In this document: piece by piece, positions 1 through 6,901 of the stretch
Position numbering within the stretch: position 1 is the stretch's first letter
How the letters are laid out: every line of letters starts with the position of its first letter
Source of the DNA: Pseudomonadota bacterium
GTDB lineage: Bacteria > Pseudomonadota > Gammaproteobacteria > Burkholderiales > SG8-39
Reading direction: 5' to 3'
DNA: 10,355 nucleotides
Assembly: GCA_021847125.1 (NCBI GenBank)
Contig: JAJZUK010000013.1
Location: 1-10,355, forward strand
Translations under genes and position numbers: made by a program
The notes under the pieces: model-generated
What the model was told of the DNA's origin: nothing
The model's database searches: none
The model's input: the letters and a program-made list of their open reading frames with translations, nothing else

Positions 1-9
1 AATGCGTGA

Positions 10-900
10 TCATGCACGCAGGCCCTCGAGCAGCACCCAGTCTGCGTCGCGCTCGGACACATGCAGCGCGAACCAGGGCGCGTAGGCCTGCATCACCTCC
101 TGCGCCTGCGCGTCGAGGATGCCCGACAGCGCAATGCGTCCGCCCTTGCGCGCATAGCCGGCGAGCAGCGGCGCGAGCAGTATCAGCGGGTTGGCAAGGA
201 TATTCGCGACCACGAGGTCCGCCTGGAAATCGGTAGCCGTCTCCGTGTCGATAAAACGGGCGTCAACCCGGTTACGCTCGGCGTTCGCCCGCGCCGCAAG
301 CAGCGCCTGCGCGTCCACATCCACGCCGAGCGCGGCGCCGGCGCCCAGGCGCAGCGCGGCGATGGCTAATATACCGGAACCGCAGCCATAGTCCAGGACG
401 CGCTCGCCGCCGCGCAGCGTGCGCTCCAGCCAGCGCAGGCACAACCTGGTGCTCGGATGACTGCCGGTGCCGAATGCGAGACCGGGGTCGAGCACGAGGT
501 TGACCGCGTTCGGGTCGGGCGCCTGCGCCCACGACGGCACGATCCACAGTTTGGGCGAGATGCGGATCGGTTCGAACTGCGATTGGCTGCGCCGCACCCA
601 GTCCTCCTCGGCCACCGGTTCCAGACGGTAATCCGGCGTTTGCGCCAGACCGATTTGTGCGCAGGCGGCGCCAAGGAGCCGTGCCGGGTCTGCCTGCTGC
701 TCGCACAGCGCATTGATCAGGCTTTGCGGCCAGGCGGGTTCCACTGCCATGCCCGGTTCGCCGTACAGCGGCGCCTCTGCGGCGGTGCCGGCCTCCGCGT
801 CTTCGACGCTGACCGACAGCGCGCCCTGCGCCAGCAGCGCGTCGCTCAGCTCATCCGCGACGCGCGCATCGGTCCGCACCATGAGCGCTACCCAAGCCAG
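10..900 (-). CDS. prmA: Ribosomal protein L11 methyltransferase PrmA
   Basis: SAM-dependent enzyme that methylates ribosomal protein L11 in the cytoplasm. Seen, numbered from the CTG at 900: a short N-terminal substrate-recognition domain; the family motif LDPGLAFGTGSHPST at about 137-151; SAM motif I VLDYGCGSG at about 168-176; and NILANPL at about 233-239, the Asn-x-x-x-Asn-Pro region next to the active site. The first ATG in frame (882) gives 290 aa, but the six codons upstream read L-A-W-V-A-L. They align without a gap to the M-P-W-x-x-L start of PrmA proteins, with CTG at the Met position. A purine-rich GAAAGGG lies about 7 nt before that CTG. I therefore prefer the CTG start (296 aa; the E. 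coli protein is about 293). The start lies 4 nt after the accC stop, so translation is probably coupled. The family call is very secure; the start is an inference. Confidence 0.95.
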   Translation of the reverse strand: MAWVALMVRTDARVADELSDALLAQGALSVSVEDAEAGTAAEAPLYGEPGMAVEPAWPQSLINALCEQQADPARLLGAACAQIGLAQTPDYRLEPVAEEDWVRRSQSQFEPIRISPKLWIVPSWAQAPDPNAVNLVLDPGLAFGTGSHPSTRLCLRWLERTLRGGERVLDYGCGSGILAIAALRLGAGAALGVDVDAQALLAARANAERNRVDARFIDTETATDFQADLVVANILANPLILLAPLLAGYARKGGRIALSGILDAQAQEVMQAYAPWFALHVSERDADWVLLEGLRA

Positions 901-904
901 GGGA

Positions 905-2263
905 TCACCCTTTCTCGAGTTTCTGCTGCGCGAGCTTCTGCTCGAGATAATGGATGCTGGTGCCGCCCTTGACGAAGCGCTCGTCGAGCAGCAGCTCCTG
1001 GTGCAGCGGGATATTGGTCTGGATGCCCTGCACCGCCATTTCCGACAGCGCGATGCGCATGCGCCGCAGCGCCTGATCGCGCGTCGCCCCGTAGGCGATG
1101 ACTTTGCCGATCAGGGAATCGTAATTGGGCGGCACGAAATAGCTGTGGTAAATGTGCGAGTCGACGCGGATGCCCGGCCCGCCCGGCGGGTGGTAGGACG
1201 TAATGCGGCCGGGCGAAGGCGTAAACTTGAACGGGTCCTCGGCGTTGATGCGGCATTCTATGGCATGGCCGCGCAGCACCACGTCGCGCTGGCGCAGGCG
1301 CAGCTTTTCGCCGGCGGCAACGCGGATCTGCTCCTGCACCAAGTCCACCCCGGTAATCATTTCCGTCACCGGGTGCTCGACCTGGATGCGTGTGTTCATT
1401 TCGATGAAATAGAACTCTCCGCCCTCGTACAGGAACTCGAACGTGCCGACACCGCGGTAGCCGATCTTGCGGCAGGCTTCGGCGCAGCGCTCGCCGATGC
1501 GCACGCGCTGGCGCTCGGTCATGCCGGGCGCCGGCGCCTCTTCGATGATCTTCTGGTGCCGGCGCTGCATCGAGCAGTCGCGCTCGCCCAGATAGACGGC
1601 GTTTTTGAATTCGTCGGCGAGCACCTGGATTTCTATGTGCCGCGGATTCTCGAGAAATTTCTCCAGGTATACGGCGGGATTGCCGAACGCGGCCTGTGCC
1701 TCCTGCTGCGTCAGGTTGACCGCGGCGAGCAGCGCCGCCTCGGTGTGCACTACGCGCATGCCGCGCCCGCCGCCGCCACCCGAGGCCTTGACGATCACCG
1801 GATAGCCGATCTTGCGTGCTATTTTGACGATTTCGTCGTTCTGTTCCGGCAACGGCCCTTCGGAACCGGGCACGCAAGGGACGCCCGCCTTGAGCATCGC
1901 CGCCTTGGCGTTGATCTTGTCGCCCATGAGCCGTATGGTCTCGGGACGCGGGCCGATGAAGACAAAACCGCTTTTTTCTACGCGCTCCGCGAAATCGGCA
2001 TTTTCCGAAAGAAAGCCGTAGCCGGGATGAATGGCCTCCGAGTCCGTCACCTCCGCCGCGCTGATGATGGCCGGAGTGTTGAGATAACTGGCCGTGGATG
2101 AAGGCGGACCTATGCACACCGATTCGTCGGCGAGCTTGACGTACTTTGCCTCGCTGTCGGCTTCGGAATGCACCATCACCGTCTTGATCCCCAGTTCGCG
2201 GCAGGCGCGCTGAATGCGCAGGGCGATTTCGCCGCGATTGGCAATGAGTATCTTTTTAAACAT
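905..2263 (-). CDS. accC: Acetyl-CoA carboxylase, biotin carboxylase subunit
   Basis: ATP-dependent carboxylation of the biotin on AccB, the first half-reaction of acetyl-CoA carboxylase in fatty-acid synthesis (cytoplasm). The 452-aa product is co-linear with the family (E. coli 449 aa). It starts [17 protein letters not shown]. Seen: Lys116 and Lys159 of the ATP-grasp fold, the glycine-rich loop GGGGGRG at 162-168, His209, metal-binding Glu276 and Glu288, the [12 protein letters not shown] block at 290-301 (Asn290, Arg292, Gln294, Glu296) and Arg338. These match the known E. coli catalytic positions number for number. The frame extends 4 codons upstream to a TTG at 2275, but the ATG at 2263 is the conserved family start. 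There is no Shine-Dalgarno sequence just before it. A possible mini-ORF ending 8 nt inside accC may bring ribosomes to this start. accB lies 80 nt upstream and prmA immediately downstream. Confidence 0.98.
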   Translation of the reverse strand: MFKKILIANRGEIALRIQRACRELGIKTVMVHSEADSEAKYVKLADESVCIGPPSSTASYLNTPAIISAAEVTDSEAIHPGYGFLSENADFAERVEKSGFVFIGPRPETIRLMGDKINAKAAMLKAGVPCVPGSEGPLPEQNDEIVKIARKIGYPVIVKASGGGGGRGMRVVHTEAALLAAVNLTQQEAQAAFGNPAVYLEKFLENPRHIEIQVLADEFKNAVYLGERDCSMQRRHQKIIEEAPAPGMTERQRVRIGERCAEACRKIGYRGVGTFEFLYEGGEFYFIEMNTRIQVEHPVTEMITGVDLVQEQIRVAAGEKLRLRQRDVVLRGHAIECRINAEDPFKFTPSPGRITSYHPPGGPGIRVDSHIYHSYFVPPNYDSLIGKVIAYGATRDQALRRMRIALSEMAVQGIQTNIPLHQELLLDERFVKGGTSIHYLEQKLAQQKLEKG

Positions 2264-2327
2264 GGCAGTGGGCAAAATCCGCGGCGGTGCCGGTGCGCGC
2301 GTCCGGAGCGGGAATTCGGGACTTCAT
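2256..2327 (-). CDS. Possible 23-codon mini-ORF between accB and accC
   Basis: A small open frame occupies almost the whole accB-accC gap. It starts at ATG 2327 (an in-frame GTG sits two codons earlier at 2333) and ends with TAA at 2258-2256. The peptide begins MKSRIPAP and ends AHCHV; I do not recognise it. A GAGG sits 7 nt before the ATG, within AAAGGGCGAGG just after the accB stop. This is a better ribosome site than anything in front of accC. Its end overlaps the accC start by 8 nt (ATGTTTAA), the same geometry as two other gene pairs in this window. By inference it could feed ribosomes to accC by termination-reinitiation, helping to balance AccC against AccB. It may equally be chance, since stop-free 24-codon frames are common at this GC content. 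Confidence 0.3.
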   Translation of the reverse strand: MKSRIPAPDARTGTAADFAHCHV

Positions 2328-2343
2328 GTTCACGCCTCGCCCT

Positions 2344-2781
2344 TTACTCAATGACCACCAGGGGCTCGCCGTACTCGACCGGCTGACCGTTCTCGACCAG
2401 TATCGCCTTGATGACACCGTCCTTGTCGCACTCGATTTCGTTCAGCAGCTTCATCGCCTCGATGATGCAGATCGTGTCACCCGACTTGACCGTATCGCCG
2501 ACCTCGACGAAGGCCTTGGCGCCCGGAGAGGGCGAGCGGTAGAACGTGCCTACCATGGGAGACTTGACCAAATGACCCTGGATTTCGGCCGGCGCAGCCA
2601 CGGCGGCGGGCACGGGTGGTGCGGCGGGGGCGGCCGGGGCTGGAGCCGGGGCGGCGTAGGCAACCGCTGCGCTGCCGCTCTTGACGATTTTGACTTTCTC
2701 CTCGCCCTCGGTGACTTCGAGTTCGGAAATTCCCGATTCCTGCACCAGGTCGATCAACTTCTTCAGTTTGCGTAGATCCAT
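2344..2781 (-). CDS. accB: Acetyl-CoA carboxylase, biotin carboxyl carrier protein (BCCP)
   Basis: Carries biotin between biotin carboxylase (AccC) and the carboxyltransferase in fatty-acid synthesis. The 145-aa product has the family layout. Residues 1-36 form an N-terminal segment ([17 protein letters not shown]...) used in contacts with AccC. About 37-70 is a flexible Ala/Pro-rich linker. About 71-145 is the biotinyl domain, with the 'thumb' insertion around SPSPGAKAF (83-91) and the biotinylation site EAMK, with biotin on Lys111. The frame is open upstream to 2892 inside aroQ, but the ATG at 2781 is chosen for two reasons: it gives the conserved [10 protein letters not shown] start, and it follows a very strong ribosome site, AAGGAGG, ending 7 nt upstream. 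aroQ ends 50 nt upstream and accC starts 80 nt downstream, as in many proteobacterial accBC operons. Confidence 0.98.
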   Translation of the reverse strand: MDLRKLKKLIDLVQESGISELEVTEGEEKVKIVKSGSAAVAYAAPAPAPAAPAAPPVPAAVAAPAEIQGHLVKSPMVGTFYRSPSPGAKAFVEVGDTVKSGDTICIIEAMKLLNEIECDKDGVIKAILVENGQPVEYGEPLVVIE

Positions 2782-2787
2782 GGGGTT

Positions 2788-2794
2788 CCTCCTT
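2788..2794 (-). promoter_or_regulatory. Strong ribosome binding site of accB
   Basis: AAGGAGG on the minus strand, 6 to 7 nt before the accB ATG, is a near-perfect match to the anti-Shine-Dalgarno sequence. It decides the accB start against the upstream in-frame start at 2892. It stands out because accC, mpl and the RNase gene in this window have no clear site. High translation of AccB suits the family, because BCCP is dimeric and needed in quantity. Confidence 0.85.
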
Positions 2795-2831
2795 GCGGCA
2801 CGGCAGGCGCCCTGCGCGCCCGAATGCAATA

Positions 2832-3326
2832 TCAGCTCTGGTGCAGAATAGCCTGCAGCGCCAACTCGTAGCCACGGCTGCCCAGTCCGCATATCGTTCC
2901 CGCCGCCAAATCGGAAAAATAGGAATGGCGGCGAAATGCCTCTCGGGCGTGGATATTGGAAAGATGCACTTCGATGAACGGGATCGCTGTTCCCGCCAGG
3001 GCGTCGCGCAAGGCGACGCTGGTGTGCGTGAAACCAGCGGGATTGATGACTATGAATGCGACTTCCTGCTTTTTCGCGAGCTGCACCCGGTCGATGAGCG
3101 CTCCCTCATGATTGCTTTGGAAGCAGGCCACCGCCACACCCGCACGCTTGCCCTGCGCAATCAGGCGACGATCGATATCGGCGAGTGTTTCGTGGCCATA
3201 GATTCCCGGCTCCCGTGTACCCAATAGGTTCAGATTGGGTCCGTGCAGGACGAGGATTTTCTGCGCGGCGCGCCGAATTCCGTCAGCGGTTTTGGGCGCC
3301 GCAACGCTAGGGGTCTTCTTCGGCAT
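2832..3326 (-). CDS. aroQ: 3-dehydroquinate dehydratase, type II
   Basis: Converts 3-dehydroquinate to 3-dehydroshikimate in the shikimate pathway; the type II enzyme is a cytoplasmic dodecamer. Seen in 164 aa: the start of the catalytic domain [14 protein letters not shown] at 23-36; the flexible-lid Arg38 and catalytic Tyr43 in TREPGIYG; Asn95 and His101 in [14 protein letters not shown]; the general-acid His121 in EVHLSN; and Arg128 and Arg132 in [11 protein letters not shown]. These match the mapped residues of the M. tuberculosis enzyme. About 22 residues precede the usual start ([22 protein letters not shown]). No ATG, GTG or TTG lies between them and the domain, so the ATG at 3326 is the only sensible start and the extension is probably real. 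No strong ribosome site is seen. The 85 bp between this gene and the tlpA-like stop show no convincing promoter or terminator. Confidence 0.97.
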   Translation of the reverse strand: MPKKTPSVAAPKTADGIRRAAQKILVLHGPNLNLLGTREPGIYGHETLADIDRRLIAQGKRAGVAVACFQSNHEGALIDRVQLAKKQEVAFIVINPAGFTHTSVALRDALAGTAIPFIEVHLSNIHAREAFRRHSYFSDLAAGTICGLGSRGYELALQAILHQS

Positions 3327-3411
3327 ACTCGCAAGTTTGCCGCAAATCGGTGCTAAATGTCCAGTTTTTCAGCGAAGTTGAACCTTTAGTGCCCCTAGGC
3401 ATCCGGCATAC

Positions 3412-3939
3412 CTAGAGCAAGGGCCTGAGCACCGGTTCCAGCATGGCTTCAGTCATAGCGCCTGCGTGCGTATAGACCACTTGTCCGGCCCGGTCCAGCA
3501 CCACCGTGTAAGGCAGGACCCCGGCCTGATTGCCCAGATCCCTGCCTAGCGCCAGCGTTTGCGCGCCGGCAACGAGCAAAGCATAGTCCATACTCATTTC
3601 CTTGGAATATGCCTGCACTTTAGAAGCATCATCTAGTGCGATACCTACAAGTTCGACACCGTTAGAAGCATATTTCCGATGGATTCGCATTAGCGCTGGG
3701 ATTTCTTCACGGCAGGGTGCGCACCAGGTGGCCCAAAAATTGACTACCAGCACCCTGCCGCGTCGCTGCGCCAGCGTCTGCGTCTTGCCGCTTAGGTCGG
3801 CGAATGGCGCCTGCAGCAGCTTCTGCCCGGCGTTTGCACTTGCCGGGCCGCTCAGGCTGGAGCGGTTGAAATAATAGCCCGCAAATCCCGCAACTGCTGC
3901 CACCAGAAGAAAGATCGCGGCCTGCAGTCCCCTATTCAC
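3412..3939 (-). CDS. TlpA/ResA-like membrane-anchored thioredoxin-fold protein
   Basis: Probable periplasmic thiol-disulfide oxidoreductase, 175 aa. An N-terminal membrane anchor (hydrophobic residues about 6-23, following a short Asn-Arg N terminus) is followed by a TlpA-like domain. This carries VNFWATWCAPC with the redox pair Cys73 and Cys76, and the cis-proline loop VLPYTVVLD (Pro143) typical of the fold. Proteins of this family reduce apocytochrome c or keep other exported thiols reduced; the target here cannot be told. The start is a GTG at 3939 that overlaps the end of the upstream gene by 8 nt, so translation is probably coupled. The middle of the gene (about 3600-3720) is clearly less GC-rich than its neighbours and uses codons such as CTA, TCT, GTA and CGA that are scarce in the flanking genes. 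aroQ follows 85 bp downstream. Confidence 0.9.
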   Translation of the reverse strand: MNRGLQAAIFLLVAAVAGFAGYYFNRSSLSGPASANAGQKLLQAPFADLSGKTQTLAQRRGRVLVVNFWATWCAPCREEIPALMRIHRKYASNGVELVGIALDDASKVQAYSKEMSMDYALLVAGAQTLALGRDLGNQAGVLPYTVVLDRAGQVVYTHAGAMTEAMLEPVLRPLL

Positions 3940-4543
3940 CGCTGGCGACCAAAGTCCGTACGGCGTCCAGATTTGCGCGTTCCAGCGGACGGCCTTGGGG
4001 GGAGGTCTTGACGCTGCGACGCTCGTCGTCGGGCCAATAGATCGCGACCCGCACCGGGGTGCCCTGCCAGTCCATGGACAGCACGCTTACCGCGCGTTCC
4101 TGGTTGCCGCTGTAGTGACGCGACTCCGACGTCTGGTAGGGAATATTGCGGTTCAGAAGAAAGATTTCCACTTCCTTGCCGCTGTCGGCAAATACCTGCA
4201 AATCGATATCGGCGTAGCGCCCGGCCGTGCCCTTCAGCACCGGGCCGGTGAGATAGGGTTTGAAATCCGCCAGCTGCTCCATCGCCGCCAGCGCCTGGCT
4301 GCGCAGGTAGCGCAGGCGTTCACGCTGCTCCTCGCCCTGATACAGGGACTGATATACCCGCAGCTCGGCTTCGATCTCGTCGTTGTTGGGCAGGGATTGG
4401 GTGTCGCCGGCGCCGAGTTGGCGCGCCGCCTTGCGCTTGGCCATGGAGAAATCTTCAATGCCGTCTTCGGCCATGATGCGCGCGGCGACGGCAGCGATCC
4501 GGGCGCGCATCTGTTGTAGTTTGAATTTTTGCTCCTTGGGCAT
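3932..4543 (-). CDS. Nucleotidyltransferase-like protein, conserved hypothetical
   Basis: A 203-aa cytoplasmic protein without signal peptide or membrane segment. The N-terminal half is charged and helical, with a block RIMAEDGIEDFSMAKRKAARQLG (about 22-44) followed by LPNNDEIEAELRVYQSLYQ. I recall this pattern from betaproteobacterial proteins annotated as nucleotidyltransferases. The C-terminal half has KGTAGRYADIDLQVF (104-118), resembling the Gly-Thr/Ser plus Asp-x-Asp motif of the pol-beta superfamily (Asp112, Asp114), then KEVEIFLLN with Glu126 as a possible third acidic ligand. The Gly-Thr to Asp spacing is shorter than the usual 9-13 residues, so catalytic activity is uncertain. The ATG at 4543 is chosen because GGAG lies 7 nt upstream; an upstream in-frame ATG at 4624 would add 27 residues. 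It is divergent from mpl and overlaps the tlpA-like gene. Confidence 0.7.
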   Translation of the reverse strand: MPKEQKFKLQQMRARIAAVAARIMAEDGIEDFSMAKRKAARQLGAGDTQSLPNNDEIEAELRVYQSLYQGEEQRERLRYLRSQALAAMEQLADFKPYLTGPVLKGTAGRYADIDLQVFADSGKEVEIFLLNRNIPYQTSESRHYSGNQERAVSVLSMDWQGTPVRVAIYWPDDERRSVKTSPQGRPLERANLDAVRTLVASGE

Positions 4544-4572
4544 CGCCGCGCTCCGCGCTTCCGCATGCAGGA

Positions 4573-4578
4573 ATAATA
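4573..4578 (-). promoter_or_regulatory. Possible -10 element for the minus-strand operon
   Basis: TATTAT on the minus strand, in the 172-bp divergent region between the nucleotidyltransferase-like gene and mpl. It would place a transcript start about 22 nt before the ATG at 4543. No good -35 lies at 16-18 bp upstream. For mpl, a TATAGA at 4627-4632 on the plus strand is the best -10-like string, also without a -35. Both assignments are weak. Confidence 0.25.
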
Positions 4579-4715
4579 GCTCAGCGGGGTGGCGAGCGAA
4601 ATACGGTAAACTCCGGAACGGCATCGTATAGAAGCCAAAGGCCAGCGTATCTGCCTCGAACAGGGGAGTTGCGCTTAGCCCGCAAACGCACAAAACCCCG
4701 GACCTCGCTTCCCCA

Positions 4716-6065
4716 ATGCACATCCATATCCTCGGCATCTGCGGCACTTTCATGGGGGGCTTGGCGACGATAGCGAGGCAGGCGGGCCACAAGGTAACGG
4801 GCTGCGATGCCAACGTCTACCCGCCGATGAGCAGCCAGCTCGAAGCCCAGGGCATAGACCTGGTCGAAGGCTATGGCGCCGAGCAACTCGAGCTGCGGCC
4901 CGATTTGTGGGTCATCGGCAACGTAGTCACGCGCGGCACCCCCTTGATGGAGGAAATTCTCGATCGGGGCGAGCCCTACGTGTCCGGCCCGCAGTGGCTG
5001 GCGGAGAACATCCTGCGCGGTAAGTGGGTACTCGGGGTTGCTGGCACCCATGGCAAGACAACGACCGCAGCCATGCTCGCCTGGATTCTGGAGTCAGGCG
5101 GGAAGCACCCCGGCTTTCTGATCGGTGGGGTGCCACAGAACTTTGGCGTCTCTGCCCGCCTCAGCGAATCGCCCTATTTTGTGATCGAGGCGGACGAGTA
5201 TGACACGGCGTTCTTCGACAAACGGTCCAAATTCCTGCATTACCACCCAAAAACAGCGATTTTGAACAACCTAGAGTTCGATCATGCAGACATCTTCTCC
5301 GATTTGGCGGCGATCGAGCAACAATTTCACCATTTCGTGCGAACTATCCCGAGGTCGGGCCTGGTCGTGGAAAACGCGGCAGATCCGGCGCTCGAGCGCG
5401 TGCTGAGCCGTGGCTGTTGGACGCCCGTAGAAAAATTCGGCAGCGGCGGCAGCTGGCGGGCAGAGGTGCTGGACGCCGACGGCTTTGGCGTGCGCTACAA
5501 CGGAAAAGAGCAGGGAACGGTGCGCTGGGGTCTGCTCGGGGAGCATAACCGCTCCAACGCGCTCGCCGCCATCGCTGCCGCCCGCCACGCCGGCGTAGAT
5601 CCTGCCGCCGCCTGCGCCGCGCTGGCGCGCTTCGACAACGTCAAGCGGCGCATGGAGCTGCGTGGCGTCGCCGCAGGAGTGGCGGTCTACGACGACTTCG
5701 CGCACCATCCCACCGCGATCGCGACCACCCTGGCCGGCCTGCGGCGCAAGGTGGGCAAGGCGCGCATTCTGGCGGCGCTCGAACCGCGCTCCAATACCAT
5801 GAAGCTGGGCGTCATGAAGGACGCGCTCCCGGCCAGCCTGGCCGAGGCCGATCGGGTGTATTGCTACAGTGCCAAGCTGGGCTGGGATCCCGCTAGCGCG
5901 CTCGCCCCGTTGGGTGCCAAGGTGGTGTGCCACGAAGATCTGGACGCCTTAGTTGGCGCAATATGCGCGGAGGCGCGGTCCGGGGACCAGATCCTGGTCA
6001 TGTCCAACGGCGGCTTCGGCGGCATACACCAGAAATTGCTGGACCGGCTGCAATCGCATGGCTGA
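4716..6065 (+). CDS. mpl: UDP-N-acetylmuramate:L-Ala-gamma-D-Glu-meso-DAP ligase (murein peptide ligase)
   Basis: Joins the tripeptide L-Ala-gamma-D-Glu-meso-diaminopimelate, recovered from old cell wall, to UDP-MurNAc, feeding it straight back into peptidoglycan synthesis (cytoplasm, ATP-dependent Mur ligase fold). Seen in 449 aa: an N-terminal Rossmann-type domain starting MHIHILGICGTFMGGLA; the ATP-binding loop GVAGTHGKTT at 107-116; IEADEYDTAFFDKRSKF at 157-173, diagnostic for Mpl over MurC; NNLEFDHADIF at 184-194; LGEHNRSNALAA at 274-285; YDDFAHHPTAI at 325-335; and EPRSNTMKLG at 356-365 in the C-terminal domain. Length matches the family (about 450-460). The ATG at 4716 gives the conserved start, although no ribosome site precedes it. 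It overlaps the phzF-like gene by 8 nt. Confidence 0.97.
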   Translation: MHIHILGICGTFMGGLATIARQAGHKVTGCDANVYPPMSSQLEAQGIDLVEGYGAEQLELRPDLWVIGNVVTRGTPLMEEILDRGEPYVSGPQWLAENILRGKWVLGVAGTHGKTTTAAMLAWILESGGKHPGFLIGGVPQNFGVSARLSESPYFVIEADEYDTAFFDKRSKFLHYHPKTAILNNLEFDHADIFSDLAAIEQQFHHFVRTIPRSGLVVENAADPALERVLSRGCWTPVEKFGSGGSWRAEVLDADGFGVRYNGKEQGTVRWGLLGEHNRSNALAAIAAARHAGVDPAAACAALARFDNVKRRMELRGVAAGVAVYDDFAHHPTAIATTLAGLRRKVGKARILAALEPRSNTMKLGVMKDALPASLAEADRVYCYSAKLGWDPASALAPLGAKVVCHEDLDALVGAICAEARSGDQILVMSNGGFGGIHQKLLDRLQSHG

Positions 6066-6900
6066 ATACAGCTACCGCATCGTCAATGTGTTCGCCGAGG
6101 AGCGCTTGGCCGGAAATCCGCTGGCGGTGTTCGAGGACGCGCGTGGCATGGACGCGGATACGATGCAGGCGCTCGCCCTGCAATTCAATCTTTCGGAGAC
6201 GACCTTCCTGCTGCCCTCCGCGCATGCGAGCGCGCGGGTGCGCATCTTCACGCCCGCGAACGAAATGCCTTTTGCCGGACACCCGACGCTGGGTTCGGCT
6301 TACGTCGTACGCGCGCTGAAGGATTGCGGCGATGCGCTCAGCCTGGAAATGGGCGCCGGGACCATACCCGTCAGCGCCGCCGGCGACATCTTCACCCTGC
6401 AGGCGAAGGCGGCGAAAACACGCCCCGTGCGCCTGACCCGCGACAACCTCGCCAATATGCTGGGCGTCGCCTTGGCCGATCTGGGCGAGCGGCCGCTATG
6501 GGTCAACACCGGCAATGAACAATTGCTGGTGCCGCTCGGCTCGCCCGATGCGGTAGCGCGCTGCCAGCCCGATCCGCGCCTAGCCCAGCGCCATGCTAAC
6601 GAAGCCGGCATGGTCAAGATCTACGTCTGGGCCGAAACCGGCGACGAGCAGATCGTCGCGCGCTTTTTCTTCAGCAAACGTCCAGGCTCGATCGAAGAAG
6701 ACCCCGGTACCGGCTCGGCTTGCGCCAATCTGGGCGGCTGGATGATCGCCGCGAAAAAGCCGCTGCCGCTCACCCGCCTGATTTACCAGGGCGACCGCGT
6801 GGGCCGACCCTGCCGCTTGCGCCTGCGCCTGGACCAGGCAGGAGAAATTTTCGTCGCCGGCCGGGTGATCGAACTCGGTCGGGGTTCAGTTTCCATCTGA
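6058..6900 (+). CDS. PhzF-family isomerase/epimerase-like protein
   Basis: A 280-aa member of the PhzF family, which has the two-lobed diaminopimelate-epimerase fold and does proton-shift isomerisations without a cofactor. Seen: RIVNVFAEERLAGNPLAVF at 7-25, NLSETTFLLP with the family's catalytic Glu at 47, FTPANEMPFAGHPTLGSAY at 64-82 with His75, and EDPGTGSACANLGGWM at 214-229 in the second lobe. Length is normal. The real phenazine gene would sit among phz genes; none are here, so the substrate is unknown and a phenazine role should not be assumed. The ATG at 6058 fits the conserved start and overlaps the mpl stop (ATGGCTGA), so the two are probably translated together. The esterase gene begins 1 nt after its stop. 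Confidence 0.93.
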   Translation: MAEYSYRIVNVFAEERLAGNPLAVFEDARGMDADTMQALALQFNLSETTFLLPSAHASARVRIFTPANEMPFAGHPTLGSAYVVRALKDCGDALSLEMGAGTIPVSAAGDIFTLQAKAAKTRPVRLTRDNLANMLGVALADLGERPLWVNTGNEQLLVPLGSPDAVARCQPDPRLAQRHANEAGMVKIYVWAETGDEQIVARFFFSKRPGSIEEDPGTGSACANLGGWMIAAKKPLPLTRLIYQGDRVGRPCRLRLRLDQAGEIFVAGRVIELGRGSVSI

Positions 6901-6901
6901 C

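Noticed and set aside
713..2101. Long plus-strand frame (462 codons) antisense to accC and prmA
   Set aside because: The minus strand encodes accC and prmA with every catalytic motif; this frame is a high-GC shadow with no recognisable domain, rich in Arg/Ala/His-type codons.
2264..2343. Riboswitch or attenuator between accB and accC
   Set aside because: Only a weak 4-bp stem around CGGC-ACC-GCCG was seen, with no long stem or T-run terminator.
4544..4813. N-terminal extension of the nucleotidyltransferase-like gene up to 4813, inside mpl
   Set aside because: It would overlap the start of the divergent mpl gene, shows no family pattern, and the ATG at 4543 has a ribosome site.
6058..6900. 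Phenazine biosynthesis gene phzF
   Set aside because: Only family-level similarity is visible and no phz genes are nearby; most PhzF-family proteins are not phenazine enzymes.
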